Of a stretch of 64,000 bases of DNA, positions 58,975 through 64,000 are shown piece by piece. The stretch comes from Phoronis australis (taxonomy: Eukaryota > Phoronida > Phoronidae), in contig NMRA01000267.1 of the NCBI GenBank assembly GCA_002633005.1, positions 286,464 through 350,463 on the forward strand, read 5' to 3'. The notes below the pieces were generated by a model. That model did not search any database. It saw only the letters and a list, made by a program, of their open reading frames with translations, and had not been told where the DNA came from. Each line of letters begins with the position of its first letter. The stretch's first letter is position 1. A program made the translations under genes and the position numbers.

Positions 58975-59317
58975 TTTCTTACGCATTTCTAAAACAATAC
59001 ATGCTTAAATCTCTTAGAAAAATACTCACAAACACCACTGACATTGTACTTTCTCATCTTTTCCCAAATACGTACATCACAGACACTTTTTGCATCTAAA
59101 CTTTGTGAACGACAGACCTATTTGGATGCACTGCGATGCATTATTGAGCAAAAACCGGAAGCCAGCGAAACGAAATCCAAACGCATGTGTAAAACACATC
59201 TTGGAAGCATTATTGGACAGATGCATTATTGGACATGACACCGCCATCCGCTGAGAGCCGTTCCTAAACCTAGCTGTTGGCTACTCGACCCAATAACGCT
59301 TACCAGTATACCGAAAC

Positions 59318-59535
59318 TGTGATTGTTGCGCGTGCTCATTTAAGTATTCTATTTTCACGCTCGATCACGTCAGCTGCTGAGTGGTGTAGTGGTAAAGGCG
59401 GCGACACGAAACTCTTGAGACCCGGGTTCGAATCCGGCCTCGGTTTCCAGCCAAAATGTTATCTCACTAGTAAGATAACTTTATGGGTTATTACACGGTT
59501 GTATCTGCCATTCGAGGCTATAATTAACACATATC
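59318..59535 (+). mobile_element. tRNA-derived SINE (short form, copy B)
   Basis: Same as 12255-12470, with GTGGTGTAGTGGTAAAG and GGGTTCGAATCC boxes. Confidence 0.75.
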
Positions 59536-61312
59536 ATGAGTTCGCACGAAACTAAAATGGAAAATGTCAAATGTAATTTCAAGTTCAATTTCGTATGCAA
59601 GGATTACACCTCGGGGACCTGGACTGAGAAAACAACGATGAGGTATGGCGAGAAGAGCTTAATTGGTGTTCATTTGATCGTCTTTTTATTAGTTGCCTAA
59701 AACTAATCAAATAGTTCTGTTATCTTAATTTGTACCCATTTCATCACGTCTGTTGCATAAACAAGTTCAGTCTGCTAACAACCTGTATGATGTCACTGTT
59801 GATTCACTCGAGTTTTGCTTGGGATTTGAAATGATTTGAAGTGCTGTGACTCTTTATTTGTCTTCCTGTCTACTGTCCACTTATAGTTCTACTCTAGAAA
59901 TAAACTTGTATGCACTGTGGTTACGGTGCCATATGTTTTAAAGAATATTATTCTTTCGTCCCGTCAAAAGTACAAAATCGTCGTCGTTTTCGGAATGCTT
60001 AACTGAGCATTAGAAACCCAGCTATCTTTATGAAGACTATATATTTAGTATACAGCTTTGCGCCAAAGCTAACTGAGCATTAAATTATTCGCATGCAAAT
60101 TATCAGGAAACTTTGTAAATTCTTGACGCGTGACAATACAACCAAAACTTTCTGGGAAAACTCGTTCTAATTTGGAAAGCAGTCTTTAGTTGTCCAGGAA
60201 CATCAACAGTCTGACAATTTCCGCGGTAATCAGTTTCCGTTCCCCTGAAAGGAAGTCAGGAACTGGCGATTCCGTAATAGCGGGAAAATTATAGTTTTTC
60301 CTGATTTTTTAATTTAGAATTTTGCATTTGTAAATATAAACTTTCAAATTTTCGGGTTAATGCAATAATGAAATAAGAATTACGTTGTTACAGAATCGAC
60401 AAGTTACTAATTCTATTCACAGTTTGAAAAAAGACGTTATTGAGGTGCATTTATAGTTGTTTATCATACATGATTCACCACAAATTTTGAAAGCCTGAAT
60501 TTAATTAGGCTCCTCAAAACTCTAGATTTGCAACTAAACGGAGATAGTCTAGCATTTCGAGCAAACCAGCTTTCTTATTACATGCACATCTTTGATGATA
60601 ACAAACCGGAACCCGGTGTTTACTCATTAGTGAATGTGAACATAATCTGGTGCAAAGGTATCCAGTCTAGCAAATTATCTTGACAAAGTAATTATAGGTA
60701 CAAATTGAAAGTCAGAAATTACCAGGGATCTGTTTCATGAAAATAATTTGAAACGTAAGACACTTCGCAATTGCTGACAAAACTAATAATGAGTTCAGTA
60801 CAGTCCAGAATTAATTAGTGGACATTAGCTCAGTTACTAGCAATTTTGTGTATGCTCTCATATAATTTGCACTTTAGCTCAAGTGAGAATTAATTATTTT
60901 TCACAAATAGTTTAGTGGAGCATTAAACCAAACCCCTGTCTACACTGTTTACTGTTTTAATTGTATTTACTTGCTGAAGCTACTTTTTGTTGCTTTCTGA
61001 CAAACACACTGACCTTTAATTTATAGCAGTTACCATTTTGAAATTGCATAGGCTTATCTGGACGTGGGCGTTTGGGAGGATGTCATAGTTTTGCCCGACC
61101 ATAGGTGTAGCGGAATTTGACGCCCTCTGCTGGTTGTCACCAACTTATCCCTTCCCCCGCTTGTCGATGAATCCACCAGTCCCAAATTGTTCCTTACTCA
61201 GAACTGATATTTTGAGACAAAGAACATAACCAGCGTTAAGTCTAGGCTTGGAAAGTGACTCAAAAGTTTAGTCAGAAACTTTGTCTTAGGCTTATTTCAG
61301 AAAAATAATTAA

Positions 61313-64000
61313 GAGTCAGTCCATATAAAAACCAGTAGATTTTCAAAAATCAGTCTATACGTCAAAATTTAAAACAACTTCATTTTTTGTACACGGGCAG
61401 GTATCCTAACATAAACCCAAATGCCAAATTTTGTGCACTCAATGACCCCTAATTTCGCCGCTGGAGCACGATAACACAAATTGGCACAATTGGGCATATT
61501 AGCGGTCTCAAAAATCGCATGTTTTCAGCAACAAAAATGAGTAACATACAAAATAGATAGAAAGCTATATTTTGGTGGCTGAAATAACCAACGTAAACTG
61601 TACATAATTCTGTGCCATTTATTAAAATCTGACAGTTTTGTGCTAGACAGGGGAGATAATCCACAGACCACTTTTTGGGGCTAATTTTAGTGGCCATTTT
61701 TGTGACCTTCTTACAGCCATAAAACACCTTGTAGCCTTATATGACGTTTTGAACGTACAGTTAAAGAGTTAGTCTTGATGACTGAGCGATAAAAAATCTT
61801 GCCTCAACTTTGCACCTTAGTGAAAATTGTCTTGCAAAACTGTCTATTTTCATAGTTTGAAAATGACGAGCAGACTTTATAGACCATTTGAACAAACTTT
61901 TAGGCAAGAAGTCTGCTTTAAATAGTTACAGAAACCAAGTCTAAACTCTTTCAAATGAAAATTAGATGTTTTCCGGGTTTATTATGCGACTACTATCAAA
62001 CCTGAACCCGAAGACCTTTGCCCACTGAGGGAGTCAGTTGAGGTTAAGCTTGAGGATATATAAAAATGTACGTGTAACCCTCTTGTATTCTTTCATTTCT
62101 TTTACATTATCAGGTTAATTTATACACTCTGTAGAAATTTTAAATGGAAATAAATGCCTTTAAGATTAAACGAGAATGAATTGATAGTTGTAATGACTGG
62201 TTTTGAGAGAAGCAAGTGCATTTTAAGTACTAGTCCACGAGAGCACCAGCCATGAGCGGCAAGGTGGGGGTCAGCCGATTTTCACCAAATTTGGCACATA
62301 GGTAGTCCTATGGGATCTATAAACAGCGGTAAAATATTTCCTCAAAATATTGCGTTTTTCTAAAGTTATAGGCTCAAATACATTTTACGGCTTCGCAGCC
62401 ATGTTTTCACGGTATAAAAACTGTCCAGTTTTAACTGTTCATATTTTTCCTTGAATGAAAGCTATTGATTTATTATTCACTGGGCATTGTTTAGTGGTGC
62501 CTGTAGATTGTTACACAAATGTCTTGAAACACGATTCCGATTTACCACCCTCATTTAGTAGTTTTACTACACTCCCCCCCGTTATGCCATTTTGAGGTTG
62601 TGTTCAGTACACTGCTGTACCAAATCTGCCCCCACTGTTATGAGAATTAAACTTAGCCAAAATGTTGACAAAACATGTTACTTTCATTTCATAAAATAAA
62701 AACTTTGTCAGCCAGTTTATTAGCTATATATTTTGGCACCTCAAATGTACTAAAATGAGAAATTTTCATATAACTGAAATCGATGCGTGAGCACCGTAAA
62801 ATCCAATTGTCCTTCATGTTTTTCGATATTTTGCAACAAGTTAGTTCCTCCTGAATGTTTTGAACGTTTTACTACTGATCACTTAGGGCTATAGTACCCC
62901 TAAATACCATACATGGCTCCATTTTGTAAAAAGCCGATTATGTCCTCCACAGTGCACAGGGTTAGACATGAACTCGACAAATGTAGATTACATGTATTTT
63001 GATTTACAGTTGCTTTACTTTGCAAATTTCCTCATGGGTATTTCTTCACACATATTCAAGTCAGATTTTCTGTTGATCAAATGTTCATGCAATGCATTGC
63101 AATATCAAATGAATGATAAGTTAGGTTGCATGACCGCAATTTTTCCCACGACTTAAAACAAAAGACCGCAGAAATTTTCCTGACGAAATACCGGGTTTGC
63201 AGTTCTGTAAAAACATTCGAATGACAAGACAAACTCCACCACTGTCCATGGCAACTCGTCGCATGTTTTTCACCCATCGGTTCTATCATTGTTTTCCTTT
63301 GTTGTGTCATTCTTAGATGTAACAACACAGGTCGTATGGATATAGAACCTTGCGTACATCAGACCGTTGCCGATAAGTGCTCGTCATTATATCTTTATTA
63401 TAACAACGGAAACAATGAAGATGCTAATCTATTGTTCTCTATGCGACCAGGTTTCCAGTGGATAATCACAGAAGAGGAATCCCAAAGTATCCACAAACAA
63501 TGACCACGCACCTTAGTAACTATTACCGCGCACACGAATCCTTTCCGTGGAACCTGAACACCAAATTTTTATATCCGTGTATTGTGTTGTATTGCTCATG
63601 GTACGGGTTCAGACTCTGTTGTATTAAGATTCCAATCCCCAACACTGTAATATATAGTTTGAGTAAAATTTCTAGACAATGCAGGTTTATGGATTTATTC
63701 TCCTTCAAATGAAGAGTAAAAATCAAAATTCTGCACAGGTTTTTTAAAAGTAATCCCTTATTGGAAGATCACACATCTAAAAAATAAAAGAATGTTTGAC
63801 AATATTATTCATTATCTTATTTGAAAATTGTCTACCTCACAGACAACTCATCTAAGTTGAAAATATTCCTTGTGAAAAAATATAAAATACCAACCAGAGA
63901 CTTGCGTACTACAAAATATGTTTTCGTAATACAATGCAAAGATAACTGTACAGTCAAAAGTGCAAATGTTATGACTCTAATAAAAAATTGCCTTCTAGAT
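61313..64000. other. Gene-free stretch to the window end
   Basis: Unrelated to block A. Only short frames. The phrases CACCAAATTTGGCACATAGG and CAAATGCCAAATTTTGTGCA hint at worn repeats, but no element can be delimited. Confidence 0.45.

Larger units (their letters stand above)
46108..61312. repeat. Segmental duplication, block B (partner of 221-14284)
   Basis: Collinear, same-strand copy of block A, a few percent divergent by eye. Differences seen: 1.6 kb deleted in the nested LINE, about 70 bp deleted near 51909, 153 bp deleted near 52525, about 42 bp extra near 53520, one minisatellite unit fewer, about 38 bp fewer near 60117, and a 3.0-kb ISL2EU-like insertion at 55956. The left edge truncates the Kolobok-like element; the right edge is at AATAATTAAG. 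Confidence 0.9.

Overview
The window looks like nuclear DNA from a metazoan, most likely a marine invertebrate. It is AT-rich, very gene-poor, contains split or isolated exons with metazoan-type splice sites, one intronless rhodopsin-class GPCR, and a dense mixture of eukaryotic transposable elements. No bacterial operons, rRNA genes, convincing functional tRNA genes or CRISPR arrays were seen. The species cannot be fixed from the sequence alone. The mix (CR1/L2-like LINE with a 2A-like motif, THAP-bearing Kolobok-like DNA element, ISL2EU-like elements with a YqaJ remnant, short-LTR Ty3 element, tRNA-derived SINEs) would fit a lancelet, hemichordate, echinoderm, mollusc or cnidarian.

Layout. 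About 221-14284 (block A) and about 46108-61312 (block B) are two direct copies of one segment that differ by only a few percent by eye. Each contains, in order: a Kolobok-like DNA transposon with a broken THAP gene; an L1-like LINE on the plus strand, itself split by a CR1/L2-like LINE on the minus strand; a DNA element with about 50-bp terminal inverted repeats (TIRs); a 76-bp minisatellite; a hairpin repeat; two tRNA-SINE copies; and non-coding sequence. Block B has lost 1.6 kb of the nested LINE and gained a 3.0-kb ISL2EU-like transposon. A third, older and more diverged copy of the same backbone lies in two pieces at about 30437-31900 and 34240-38310. It preserves the empty target sites of the Kolobok-like element and the LINE, and it was later hit by its own insertions: a 261-bp MITE and an internally deleted Ty3 retrotransposon.

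Between the blocks are: 15126-17325, a THAP exon and a second Kolobok-like element on the minus strand; 17340-18536, LINE and unknown coding relics; 22110-25195, a second, older ISL2EU-like element; 25262-25597, a foldback element; 26273-27223, an orphan GPCR gene, the only intact gene I can defend; 28959-29066, a microsatellite; 33551-33941, a broken coding fragment; 40301-40633, a likely signal-peptide exon of a secreted acidic protein, with a 650-bp inverted-repeat element in its presumed intron; and 44290-45195, a LINE RNase H relic. The last 2.7 kb (61313-64000) shows nothing I can name.

The genes do not form a pathway. The main biological content is a history: elements inserted into an old repeat backbone, the loaded segment was copied, and the copies then diverged by deletions (at least two at short direct repeats) and new insertions. 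The host genes with a plausible function are the GPCR and the secreted-protein exon.
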